DNA from: Clostridia bacterium
GTDB lineage: Bacteria > Bacillota > Clostridia > UBA1381 > UBA9506
NCBI GenBank assembly: GCA_017416855.1
Contig: JAFQAZ010000011.1
Coordinates: forward strand, 62,001-126,000
Direction of reading: 5' to 3'
Length of the DNA: 64,000 bases
Each line of letters begins with the position of its first letter. Position 1 is the first letter of the stretch. The notes beneath the pieces were generated by a model. It had not been told where the DNA came from and did no database searches. It saw only the letters and a list, made by a program, of their open reading frames with translations. The position numbers and the translations under genes are program-made. Below, piece by piece: positions 23,468-31,482 of the stretch.

Positions 23468-24844
23468 ATGAACTTCAGAGAAGAGTTTGATTCATTAGGC
23501 AAAAAAGAAGTACCGGCTGATGCATATTATGGTGTTCAGTCGTTGAGAGCATATGAAAACTTTCAGATTTCAGGGAAGAAAGTACATCCGGAAATGATTC
23601 GCAGCATTGCCGAAATAAAAATGGCAGCAGCAATCGCTAACAGAAAAGCGGGTGTTCTGACTGAACAGGTTGCGAACGCCATTGTGCAGGCTTGCAAAGA
23701 GATATTAAATGGTCGGTTTGCAGAAGAATTTATCGTAGATTCTGTTCAGGGTGGTGCCGGCACCTCTTTTAATATGAATGCCAATGAGGTTATTGCAAAT
23801 CGTGCGATTGAATGTTTAGGCGGTGTTAAGGGTGATTATTCCGTTGTACATCCCAATGACCATGTAAACTGTGGGCAGTCTACTAATGATGTATACCCCA
23901 GTTCAGGTAAAATTGCCATTATTCGTTTGCTGCAGAAAGCAATTACCGAATTGAATCGTCTGCATAAAGCTTTGCTGCAAAAATCAGAAGAGTATGCCGA
24001 TGTGATTAAAATGGGCCGAACTGAAATGCAGGATGCTGTTCCCATCAGCTTTGGCCAGGTGTTTAATGCCTATGCTTCTGCAATTCTTCGCGACAGAAGA
24101 CGGTTTAGCACTGCAGTCGAAGAACTTTTGGTTTTGAATATGGGTGGTACCGCTATCGGCACTGGCATTAATGCCCATGAGAAATATATAAAAGCTGTCG
24201 TACCCACTCTTGCTGAGATCACAACGCTGCCTCTGGTTCAGGCAGAAGATTTAGTTGATGCCACACAGAATCTTGATTCCTTTGTTTATGTATCCGGTAT
24301 CATTAAATCCTGTGCAATAACATTATCTAAAATGTCCAATGACTTGCGCTTAATGTCTTCAGGTCCACGTGCCGGATTTGAAGAAATTAACCTTGCACCA
24401 AAGCAAAACGGTTCTTCCATTATGCCGGGGAAGGTCAATCCGGTTATTCCTGAAGTTATGAGCCAGATTGCCTTTAATGTTATTGGTAATGATACAACGG
24501 TTACGCATGCAGCAGAAGCAGGACAACTGGAATTAAATGCGTTTGAACCAATTCTTTTTCATTGCTTGCTGGAATCAATCGAAATGCTGACAAACGGGGT
24601 TCGTGTTTTTACAAATGACTGCATAAAAGAGCTGACAGTCAACAGAACACAGTGTCAGGAATATCTGGAAAACAGCATTGGTATTGTAACAGCATTGTGT
24701 CCGTATATCGGGTATGCAAAGGCCTCTTCATTTGCGAAAAAAGCAATGAAAGAAAACAAAAGCATCCGGAAAATTATTCTGGAAGCAAACATAATGGATA
24801 AAGATACTCTTGATAAGATATTGAATCCTGTAAGGATGATATAA
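23468..24844 (+). CDS. aspA: Aspartate ammonia-lyase
   Basis: 458 residues. The fumarase/aspartase superfamily signature appears as GSSIMPGKVNPVIPE near residue 318; GQSTNDVYPSSGK and TEMQDAVPISFGQ are conserved active-site regions. Aspartase deaminates aspartate to fumarate and ammonia in the cytosol. Class II fumarase or argininosuccinate lyase are less likely given the N-terminus (EEFDSLGKKEVPADAYYGVQ), typical of aspartase. GGGGGAT fits ATG 23468. Regulated probably by the divergent LysR protein. Confidence 0.92.
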   Translation: MNFREEFDSLGKKEVPADAYYGVQSLRAYENFQISGKKVHPEMIRSIAEIKMAAAIANRKAGVLTEQVANAIVQACKEILNGRFAEEFIVDSVQGGAGTSFNMNANEVIANRAIECLGGVKGDYSVVHPNDHVNCGQSTNDVYPSSGKIAIIRLLQKAITELNRLHKALLQKSEEYADVIKMGRTEMQDAVPISFGQVFNAYASAILRDRRRFSTAVEELLVLNMGGTAIGTGINAHEKYIKAVVPTLAEITTLPLVQAEDLVDATQNLDSFVYVSGIIKSCAITLSKMSNDLRLMSSGPRAGFEEINLAPKQNGSSIMPGKVNPVIPEVMSQIAFNVIGNDTTVTHAAEAGQLELNAFEPILFHCLLESIEMLTNGVRVFTNDCIKELTVNRTQCQEYLENSIGIVTALCPYIGYAKASSFAKKAMKENKSIRKIILEANIMDKDTLDKILNPVRMI

Positions 24845-24864
24845 TTGAATACACTCTTCTAAAA

Positions 24865-24911
24865 CCGGAATGTATAACATATAGTAAACCATAAGTATAA
24901 TTCCGGGAGGA
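24865..24911 (+). promoter_or_regulatory. spoIIID upstream region with hairpin and possible sigma-E-like motif
   Basis: CATATAGT (24878-24885) and CATAAGTA (24890-24897) resemble the -10 (CATA-N-N-N-T) of mother-cell sigma-E promoters; no convincing -35 was fixed. CCGGAAT (24865-24871) and ATTCCGG (24900-24906) could pair and partly cover the ribosome site GGGAGGA (24905-24911). Confidence 0.35.
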
Positions 24912-24921
24912 GAGAGTAGTT

Positions 24922-25053
24922 TTGAAGGACTACATTTCAGAACGTGTTATTTTACTTGCCGAATATATTCTTGAAAACAAAGCTACTGTAAGAAAAACAG
25001 CCAAAGAGTTCAATATATCTAAATCAACAGTACATACAGTGAGAGTAACATAG
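24922..25053 (+). CDS. spoIIID: SpoIIID, N-terminal part, interrupted by the 18.1-kb element
   Basis: TTG start; 43 codons to TAG at 25051-25053. Residues 1-38 are SpoIIID: KDYISERVILLAEYILENKA, then TVRKTAKEFNISKSTVH, the helix-turn-helix of this mother-cell regulator. After His38 the frame runs into five foreign codons (T-V-R-V-T) and stops. The C-terminal part lies 18.1 kb to the right at 43149-43306. Joining at the common core CAGTACA restores K-S-T-V-H-K-D-V-T-E-R-L and an 87-codon gene, close to the about 93 residues of Bacillus SpoIIID. In this arrangement the chromosome can make only a truncated HTH fragment. Confidence 0.9.
   Translation: MKDYISERVILLAEYILENKATVRKTAKEFNISKSTVHTVRVT
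25028..25034 (+). other. Left attachment core of the spoIIID intervening element
   Basis: CAGTACA, in codons 36-38 of spoIIID (A-CA GTA CA-T). The same seven bases recur at 43149-43155 in the same codon phase. The central GTAC is palindromic, as would suit crossover by a serine recombinase. Confidence 0.8.
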
Positions 25054-25167
25054 AAACTTTTTATATCGAAGTGGCGTAAAAGCCAGAAATACAGGGTCTT
25101 TCAGCAAAACGGCAAAATCACATCAATCTCAACTACAACCTAATATAACAGACAGAGCAAAAAAATC

Positions 25168-25206
25168 ATAAAACCCTTGTGAGATGCATTCTTACAAGGG
25201 TTTTTA
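25168..25206 (+). terminator. Terminator at the left end of the element
   Basis: AAAACCCTTGT / ACAAGGGTTTTT arms. It would stop transcription coming from the truncated spoIIID into the element. 25054-25167 holds no gene. Confidence 0.85.
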
Positions 25207-25234
25207 GCATTTCAACTAAATTTTCAAAAATTAC

Positions 25235-25263
25235 TTGATTTTATTTCGGTATAGCGATATAAT
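25235..25263 (+). promoter_or_regulatory. Promoter of the hipB-like/hipA-like pair
   Basis: TTGATT (25235-25240), 17 bp, TATAAT (25258-25263). Confidence 0.75.
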
Positions 25264-25293
25264 AATAGCATAGAATATATTAGGGTGATGAAA

Positions 25294-25704
25294 ATGAGTA
25301 TAAATGAAATTTTAAGTAATATCGGAATGACAAAATACCGATTGGCAAAACTCTCCGGTATTCCCCATGCGACACTTAGTGAATTGTGCAGCGGTAAAAC
25401 AAACATTGAAAAGTGTTCCGGAGAAACATTATATAAAATCGCAAAAGTATTAAATGTGTCTATGGAGAGCCTGCTTGATGACAGAATGACAACTCTTGCA
25501 AGAGAGCGTTCCTACGAGTATGGTCTTCCTTCATATCTACAACATGATTTGGATGTATACAAAGATGCCGTATCAAAGAATTCCACTTTGATAGATTGCT
25601 ATTGGGGCGAACTTTACGGAAGCATCAATATGGCAGAAATCAGCGATCGACTAATAACGCCGGAGCATGCGGATTATTTAAGGCAGAAATATTTATGGAG
25701 GTAA
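25294..25704 (+). CDS. HTH (XRE/HipB-like) regulator paired with a HipA-like kinase
   Basis: 136 residues. An XRE helix-turn-helix occupies residues 2-62: GMTKYRLAKLSGIPHATLSE, then SGETLYKIAKVLNVSMESLL. A C-terminal region (about 70-136) has no recognised domain. AGGGTGA fits ATG 25294; GTG 25285 and ATG 25288 are also open. The kinase gene begins 4 bp after its stop. It should act as the antitoxin and autorepressor of a HipBA-type module, which would also favour retention of the element in vegetative cells. Confidence 0.8.
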   Translation: MSINEILSNIGMTKYRLAKLSGIPHATLSELCSGKTNIEKCSGETLYKIAKVLNVSMESLLDDRMTTLARERSYEYGLPSYLQHDLDVYKDAVSKNSTLIDCYWGELYGSINMAEISDRLITPEHADYLRQKYLWR

Positions 25705-25708
25705 CATT

Positions 25709-26596
25709 ATGGCAAACAGAATTGATTTTACAAACTGTAAGCGAATTATAGGCAGAGCATATAATGGTGCAAACGGAAAGAAAATTGCAGTAGAATATGA
25801 AGGTGAAAGATATATGCTTAAGTTTCCTCCATCAGGAAATAAAAAGCCAACAGAATTATCATATACCAACAGTTCAATTAGCGAGCATATAGCAAGCAGT
25901 ATATTTAATATGATAGGCATAAAAGCACAAAAAACAAAACTTGGAACCTTTACTGTAAATGGCAAGGTGAAAATTGTTTGTGCATGCAAGGATTTTACTG
26001 ATAAAAATAAAAACTTATATGATTTTTGTTCTATAAAAAATACCGTTATTGACTCTGAACATAATGGTACAGGAACAGAGCTTTCCGATGTTCTCGAAAC
26101 CATAGAAAAGCAACAATTTGTAAGTCCCGAAGAATTGCTTAAGTATTTCTGGAATGTGTTTGTAGTAGATGCCTTACTTGGCAATTTCGACAGGCACAAT
26201 GGTAACTGGGGATTTTTGTTCGATGATGAAACTCAAACATCTGAGATTGCACCTGTTTTTGATTGCGGTAGTTGTTTGCTTCCACAGGCAGACGAAAAGA
26301 TAATGAGAACTATTTTAGAAAACGAAGATGAACTAAATGCCCGTATTTTCCAATTCCCTACATCCGCAATTAAACTGAATGACAAAAAAATCAACTACTA
26401 TGATTTCATTTCTTCAATGGGAAACGAGGATTGCAACAAAGCAATTTTAAGAATTGTGCCCAATATTGATATTGACCTCATAAATGCATTTATTGATAAT
26501 ATTATTTATATATCCGATTTGCAAAAGGAATTTTATAAGACATACATTACAGCAAGATACGAGAAGATTTTACTGCCGACCTATAGAAAATTATGA
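25709..26596 (+). CDS. HipA-like (CtkA-type) serine/threonine kinase toxin
   Basis: 295 residues, shorter than classical HipA (about 440) and close to the CtkA-like short form. Catalytic-loop motif is ALLGNFDRHNGNWGFLF (near residue 152) and the metal-binding DFG-like motif is PVFDCGSCLL (near 186). The N-terminal lobe contains KIAVEYEGERYMLKFPP with the ATP-lysine. HipA toxins phosphorylate targets such as tRNA synthetases and arrest growth. TGGAGGTAAC upstream gives a strong start. Coupled to the HTH gene as a two-gene toxin-antitoxin module. Confidence 0.82.
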   Translation: MANRIDFTNCKRIIGRAYNGANGKKIAVEYEGERYMLKFPPSGNKKPTELSYTNSSISEHIASSIFNMIGIKAQKTKLGTFTVNGKVKIVCACKDFTDKNKNLYDFCSIKNTVIDSEHNGTGTELSDVLETIEKQQFVSPEELLKYFWNVFVVDALLGNFDRHNGNWGFLFDDETQTSEIAPVFDCGSCLLPQADEKIMRTILENEDELNARIFQFPTSAIKLNDKKINYYDFISSMGNEDCNKAILRIVPNIDIDLINAFIDNIIYISDLQKEFYKTYITARYEKILLPTYRKL

Positions 26597-26632
26597 TTAT
26601 TATATAACAACAAAACAAGGAGGTGAATAGTT

Positions 26633-26956
26633 TTGGGTAAATATACTGATGATGAAATTAGGAATATGCCGAAGATAACATGTAAAATTGCTGCTGATTA
26701 TTTAGGAATATCTCCTATGGCTGTAAGCTGTGGGATGCGCAACAATCAACTGCCCATTGGTTTTGCTATACACACTGAGGACAGATATACTGACAGTTGG
26801 TCATACAATATCATTCCAGAAAGATTAATCGCATACAATCACGGCAAGATTAATGAAGTTCAAGTTCAAAGTATAGAGAAAAATTTGGAGACCATTATAT
26901 CTGAATTTCAAACCATGAAAAACGATTTAAGTTTTTTATTGCGTGGCGAAGATTAA
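26633..26956 (+). CDS. Small excisionase-like DNA-binding protein
   Basis: 107 residues, TTG start with AAGGAGGTGA 6 bp upstream. The first half (MPKITCKIAADYLGISPMAV) looks like a MerR/excisionase-type helix-turn-helix; the second half is a helical tail (VQSIEKNLETIISEFQTMKN). It could be the recombination directionality factor of the element or an ordinary regulator; the sequence alone does not decide. It lies 8 bp ahead of the next gene. Confidence 0.6.
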   Translation: MGKYTDDEIRNMPKITCKIAADYLGISPMAVSCGMRNNQLPIGFAIHTEDRYTDSWSYNIIPERLIAYNHGKINEVQVQSIEKNLETIISEFQTMKNDLSFLLRGED

Positions 26957-26964
26957 AAAGGGGG

Positions 26965-28308
26965 ATGAGAATTGCTGAAGAAGAAAACAAACGAATTATA
27001 AAAGAAATAGAAACACGCCGAGTGTTTTATGATCAAATATTAAATAACGGAAAGGGTGAATGCGAATTGAACGACCAAGAGGTGCTGAAAATTTCAAGAG
27101 AACAATTGTATAATGAAATATGGGAGTTGTCAGTTTCAAAGGTTGCTAAAAAATATAACATATCATATGCAAAGTTAAAACAAGCGTGCATTGATGCAAA
27201 TATTCCTACACCCTCGAATTCTTATTGGACAAATCTTCAAATGGGTAATTCGGTAACAAAAACACCACTTCCGTTCTCCGATATAAAAGACATTATACTA
27301 CTAAAATCAAAAAGTTTATCTTCAAAGATTCTAATTCCAATTGAAGAAATTTTTATAAATTCATTATTATTCCTTGAATTAGAGGAAAAAAGTGCAGTAT
27401 TAGACGCTTTAAGTTCATTAAGTATTAACAAGGAAGATAAATTGCATCCAAAGATAATACAACACGATAGAAAAATTAAATCTTGGAAACAAACTCATCC
27501 GTTGGATCCAAACGCTTCACGCAAAAGAGATACATATTACAGACCGCCGGAAGGTGAACCTTTTCTTTACAGAGATGTTTCTGAACTGTCGCTTACAAGA
27601 GTATACAAAATTCTTAATGCACTATTTAAATGTGTAGAATCTCTAGGTGGTAGCGTGAACGAAGACCTTACTCTAACTATTCGTAATGAGATTGTTCGAT
27701 ACAAAATTACAGAAACTGAGGAAAAGGTTCCGCATGTATTGACTAAAGAAGAGCAAAAGGCTATGGAACAATATGAAAGAGATAGACTTACAAGAACTTA
27801 TGCCTACAAGCCTAATATAAGAAAATGGGACTATGTTTTTAACGGCAAACTGCGCTTTTCTGTTCTCGAAAATAAACATTATCGAGATGGTGAAAGTATC
27901 CTTATAGAGCAAAGACTACCTGAAATGTTGATCGATATGTATGAAGAATCAGAGAATGTACGAATTGATCGCGAAGCTCGGGAAGCTGCTTCTAGAAAGG
28001 CTGAAGAAGAAAGAAAAGCCAAGGAAAGACGTCAGGAAATTTATAATGAAGAGGTCGAAAGGGTTATCGCTCTCGAAAGCGAAGCTGAAGATTATGCTTT
28101 AGCTTGTAAAATTCGTGCATACATATCTGCGGTGGAAGCTCAAAAGAACTTCGACGAAAATACACAAGAATGGGTTGAATGGGCAAAACAAAAAGCTGAT
28201 TGGTATGATCCGTTAATTGCAAAAGAAGATGAGTTACTTGGTCGGAGGGATCATAAACTAGATAAAGAACAAAAACAACTAAAAAAGAGGCACTCATATT
28301 TTTGGTAA
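26965..28308 (+). CDS. Large unknown protein with N-terminal HTH-like region and coiled coil
   Basis: 447 residues. Residues 40-90 carry SREQLYNEIWELSVSKVAKK and YNISYAKLKQACIDANIPTP, a helix-turn-helix-like signature seen in proteins scattered over genomic islands of many phyla. The centre is unassigned; from about 330 a highly charged helix follows (REAREAASRKAEEERKAKER). Function is unknown. It lies between the excisionase-like gene and the SEFIR gene, so it may belong to a defence cassette. Confidence 0.65.
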   Translation: MRIAEEENKRIIKEIETRRVFYDQILNNGKGECELNDQEVLKISREQLYNEIWELSVSKVAKKYNISYAKLKQACIDANIPTPSNSYWTNLQMGNSVTKTPLPFSDIKDIILLKSKSLSSKILIPIEEIFINSLLFLELEEKSAVLDALSSLSINKEDKLHPKIIQHDRKIKSWKQTHPLDPNASRKRDTYYRPPEGEPFLYRDVSELSLTRVYKILNALFKCVESLGGSVNEDLTLTIRNEIVRYKITETEEKVPHVLTKEEQKAMEQYERDRLTRTYAYKPNIRKWDYVFNGKLRFSVLENKHYRDGESILIEQRLPEMLIDMYEESENVRIDREAREAASRKAEEERKAKERRQEIYNEEVERVIALESEAEDYALACKIRAYISAVEAQKNFDENTQEWVEWAKQKADWYDPLIAKEDELLGRRDHKLDKEQKQLKKRHSYFW

Positions 28309-28476
28309 TTGCTATTATATTTAGATTTAATTAAAAACAGCTATCCTACTATCAATGTAAAATTCACAGATAGAAAAAATACTATTCCGCATTCGATGAG
28401 TTCTATAAAACAATACCCTGAATCGATAATAGAAATAGTTGCAGAGTATGCAATTGAACGAATGAACAGTATTTAG
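28309..28476 (+). pseudogene. Short reading frame, possible gene remnant
   Basis: 55 codons from TTG 28309 with no ribosome site. The product ends NTIPHSMSSIKQYPESIIEI and a helical tail. It resembles the tail of a longer protein more than a complete one. No family is recognised; it might also be non-coding spacer. Confidence 0.3.
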
Positions 28477-28515
28477 AAATATTATTTACAAATAGAGAAA
28501 ATTGAGGAGTAACAG

Positions 28516-29949
28516 ATGGAAGTAATAACAAAAAAAGTATTTATTTCATATTCTTGGGCCGTTCAAGAAAAAGTTATAGAACTAGCTGAACGACTTATTG
28601 CCAATGGAGTAGATGTCATACTCGATGTATATGATTTGGGCGATGGCGATGACAAATATGTTTTTATGGAGCAATCGGTAAACAATCCGGAAATTGACCA
28701 TGTATTAATTATTTGCGATAAAACCTATACGGAGAAGGCAAACAATCGTACAGGTGGTGTTGGGGATGAAACTGTAATAATCACACCGGAACTTTATGGT
28801 AATGTGAAACAGGACAAATTTATTCCAATAATTTTTGAAAAAGACGAAGACGGGAAACCATACTGTCCACATTATATTAAAAGTCGTATATACATTGATT
28901 TAACAGATGAAGCCACATATGAGTCAGAATATGAAAAACTTCTTAGGGATATTTATAAAAAACCATTGTACAAAAAACCAGCTTTAGGGAAAAAACCAGA
29001 ATGGTTAGAAAATGACACAATTGATCTTTCTCCCATTCGCGATGTGGTTAAACAAGTTCGAGGTTTTTCGAGAAACAATTATACAAAGGCAGATTTTTTA
29101 CTGAGAAGGGCATTAGATGAATTTATAATAGCAGGCAAGCAATATGTTTTAACCAAGGATGGCGACTCAGGCGAAGAATTACTTTCTTTGATTGAACAAT
29201 GTAAAACATATAGAGATGTATTTGTGGATTTTTGTGAAGCACTAATTTATAGCGGCTTACCGCTAAGTGATACATTAAGTCATTTTTTTGAAAGATTGTA
29301 TAATGAAATTCATGAGGCTGATGAGCGCAAATCGTATAGTAGTTATGATTATGAATTACAAGATTATATAATTTGGGAACTGTTTATATGCATGATTGCA
29401 ACATTGATCCATTATGAAAAATTTGAGGAAATACATGATATACTAATACACCCATACTTCATACGCAGAGATTTCTTTAATCCTGATGTAGAGGCTTTTA
29501 ATTACTTTAAATTTAGACCTGTATTTAGAAGAATTGAAAACGAGTGTAAACCAAAGAGTAAAGAGCCAAACCGTTATACCATGGCTGGTGATATTATAAT
29601 TAAGCGTGAGAAAAAGCCGATTCTAACAAAGGAATCCATTTCTAATGCAGACCTTGTTTTATATCAGCTTGGTGTATTGTTGCCTGTTTCACATTTAAAC
29701 GGATATAATTACTGGTTTCCTCTTACTTATGTTTATCATCAATCCGTTCAAGTTATGTGGCAAAAACTAAAGTCTAAAACATATTGTTTGAAAATTGCGC
29801 CTCTTTTTGGTGCTACTACAATTGATGAACTAAAAAACATAGTTCAAAATTCTGTGGTAGATGAGCGTATGAAATATAACTATGCGTGGGAATGCGCAAA
29901 TTCAATATTAAGCAGTATTGATTTTGAGGACATAGCAACATTAAATTAA
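28516..29949 (+). CDS. SEFIR/TIR-superfamily domain protein, probable anti-phage effector
   Basis: 477 residues. Residues 5-150 form a SEFIR domain: KKVFISYSWAVQEKVIELAE at the start, VLIICDKTYTEKA in the middle, and a conserved FIPIIFE strand. The C-terminal 300 residues are helical and unassigned, probably a sensor or oligomerisation part. Bacterial SEFIR proteins act in abortive anti-phage defence, depleting NAD+ on infection; this role is inferred for this protein. GGAGT upstream gives the start. Its neighbours inside the element are HipA-like and unknown genes, as in a defence cluster. Confidence 0.8.
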   Translation: MEVITKKVFISYSWAVQEKVIELAERLIANGVDVILDVYDLGDGDDKYVFMEQSVNNPEIDHVLIICDKTYTEKANNRTGGVGDETVIITPELYGNVKQDKFIPIIFEKDEDGKPYCPHYIKSRIYIDLTDEATYESEYEKLLRDIYKKPLYKKPALGKKPEWLENDTIDLSPIRDVVKQVRGFSRNNYTKADFLLRRALDEFIIAGKQYVLTKDGDSGEELLSLIEQCKTYRDVFVDFCEALIYSGLPLSDTLSHFFERLYNEIHEADERKSYSSYDYELQDYIIWELFICMIATLIHYEKFEEIHDILIHPYFIRRDFFNPDVEAFNYFKFRPVFRRIENECKPKSKEPNRYTMAGDIIIKREKKPILTKESISNADLVLYQLGVLLPVSHLNGYNYWFPLTYVYHQSVQVMWQKLKSKTYCLKIAPLFGATTIDELKNIVQNSVVDERMKYNYAWECANSILSSIDFEDIATLN

Positions 29950-29988
29950 ATATTTAATTATTTGAGGAATGGATACTAAAGAAACTCA

Positions 29989-30037
29989 TTCCTTCGTTGA
30001 CTTGTTATCTTTCTTGTGATATTGTTTGAGTCACAAG
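29989..30037 (+). promoter_or_regulatory. Repeated promoter P1 with dyad operator
   Basis: ATTCCTTCG leads into TTGACT (29997-30002), 17 bp, TATTGT (30020-30025). CTTGTGA (30013-30019) and TCACAAG (30031-30037) are perfect arms bracketing the -10. The same arrangement recurs at 37467 and 41551. Confidence 0.75.
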
Positions 30038-30049
30038 GAGGTGACATAA

Positions 30050-30271
30050 ATGGCAAAGTATACATTAGAAGATATTATGTACGGCGACAAGTACGGCATA
30101 GAAAGTGCTGTGTTTTCAGAAGTATTCAGATTAGTGGAACAGAAAGTTGATGCCAAGAAAATACGAGAACAACTCAATATGATTTATGTCAAGCATACAT
30201 TGCTTGCGGTAAAGAAAATGCACGTTGAAGGCGATTGTATTTCAGATAATGAAATTACAATCGCCTTTTAA
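30050..30271 (+). CDS. Small unknown protein of the element
   Basis: 73 residues, AAGGAGGTGA ribosome site, ATG. Helical, with DIMYGDKYGIESAVFSEVFR and a Lys-rich centre. No family recognised. It is driven by promoter P1, so it should be co-regulated with the DUF6809-like gene (37530) and the serine recombinase (41626); a regulatory or recombination-assisting role is possible. Confidence 0.6.
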   Translation: MAKYTLEDIMYGDKYGIESAVFSEVFRLVEQKVDAKKIREQLNMIYVKHTLLAVKKMHVEGDCISDNEITIAF

Positions 30272-30357
30272 TATGTCCAATTGAAAGCTCAAATTATTGA
30301 CAACCCTTATATATTTTATTGTTAGTGGTAAAATGAAATTAAAGGAGTTGATTCAAT

Positions 30358-31197
30358 ATGAAGAAAATTACTAATGAATTAATACAGAAGTTCAAAGAAT
30401 ACTTGATTGACGAGGAAAAATCAGTAGCGACATTAGATAAATACATCAGGGATGTAAACACATTTATGGCATGGTGCGAAAATAAAGAATTATGCAAGAG
30501 CCTTGTACTTGAATATAAGCAAGAGATAATAGAAAAATATGCTCCAGCGAGTGTAAATTCAATTATATCTTCCCTTAACAGTTTCTTCGCATACAACGAA
30601 TGGTATGACTTAAAGGTTAAGGCACTTAAAATTCAAAAGCAGATTTTTGCTAATAATGACAAAGAGCTTACAAAGGCAGAATATGAAAGATTGCTCAAGG
30701 CCGCCAAGAGTAAGAAAAATGAAAGATTGTATTATTTAATGCAGACAATTTGTTCATCAGGCTTGAGAGTATCTGAATTACGTTTTATAACAACCGATGC
30801 TGTAAGATGTGGGCAAGCTACAATAAACTGCAAAGGTAAAATGAGAATTGTTATATTACCCAAGCAGCTTTGCAAAATGCTGAAAGACTATATAAAAGAA
30901 AATAATATAAAAAGCGGCTCCGTGTTCGTTAGCAAAAACGGAAAACCACTTGACAGATCAAATATATGGTCTGATATGAAAAAACTTTGTGAAATTGCTG
31001 GGATATCAAAAGACAAAGTATTCCCACACAATCTCCGCCACTTGTTCGCAAGAACCTACTATTCCCTTCAAAAAGATGTAGTAAGACTTGCTGATATCCT
31101 TGGTCATTCAAATGTAAATACTACAAGAATTTATACAATGGAAAGTGGCATTGTGCATCGTCAGCAAATACAAAAATTAGGATTGCTACGGTGCTAA
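30358..31197 (+). CDS. Tyrosine recombinase, probable invertase of the adjacent promoter segment
   Basis: 279 residues. Core-binding domain (about 1-95) and catalytic domain with R in SSGLRVSEL, K in CKGKMRIVI, H-x-x-R in FPHNLRHLFA, H in LGHSNVNTTR and the nucleophile in RIYTMESG. This is the XerC/D-like build used by small invertases. The stop codon is 8 bp before a 25-bp inverted repeat that, with its partner, flanks 205 bp holding a promoter. That position argues that it flips the segment rather than moves the 18-kb element. Confidence 0.9.
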   Translation: MKKITNELIQKFKEYLIDEEKSVATLDKYIRDVNTFMAWCENKELCKSLVLEYKQEIIEKYAPASVNSIISSLNSFFAYNEWYDLKVKALKIQKQIFANNDKELTKAEYERLLKAAKSKKNERLYYLMQTICSSGLRVSELRFITTDAVRCGQATINCKGKMRIVILPKQLCKMLKDYIKENNIKSGSVFVSKNGKPLDRSNIWSDMKKLCEIAGISKDKVFPHNLRHLFARTYYSLQKDVVRLADILGHSNVNTTRIYTMESGIVHRQQIQKLGLLRC

Positions 31198-31205
31198 AAT
31201 AAAAA

Positions 31206-31460
31206 TACCACATAACTGAAATTATGTGGTAAGTTGATACAAAACTACAGATAAAGTATACCACAAAACCCAGATAAAGTCAATGATTTGAGAAAAAATA
31301 CAATTTAATTCTACATATTTTCTAAAAATAGACAACATTAAGAGACCAATTCGCAGAATAACACTAATTGGTCTGAAAATTGTTGTTGCAAAAACCACCC
31401 ATTTTTCTTGCAACTTATATTTATTAAAATTTTTCACCACATAATTTCAGTTATGTGGTA
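31206..31460. other. Invertible promoter switch (25-bp perfect inverted repeats)
   Basis: Left repeat 31206-31230 and right repeat 31436-31460 are exact reverse complements over 25 bp. Each is itself a near-palindrome (ACCACATAA...TTATGTGGT). The 205 bp between contains one strong promoter, on the minus strand at present, and an inner inverted repeat AGACCAATT/AATTGGTCT (31343-31374). Flipping would move the promoter to about 31383-31411 on the plus strand, reading into the gene at 31483. A tyrosine recombinase gene abuts the left repeat. Confidence 0.88.
31255..31283 (-). promoter_or_regulatory. Promoter inside the invertible segment, currently pointing left (OFF)
   Basis: On the minus strand: TTGACT (31278-31283), 17 bp, TATACT (31255-31260), preceded by TTGTGG as in the repeated element promoters. 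In this orientation it transcribes toward, and antisense to, the tyrosine recombinase gene. Confidence 0.8.
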
Positions 31461-31482
31461 ACAATGATGGAGGTAATTAAAT

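Noticed and set aside
30358-31197. Tyrosine recombinase as the integrase of the 18-kb element
   Set aside because: The serine recombinase lies on the junction, while the tyrosine enzyme abuts its own inverted repeats in the middle of the element.
31222-31440. 72-codon minus-strand reading frame inside the invertible segment
   Set aside because: It runs through both inverted-repeat boundaries and over the promoter; no ribosome site.
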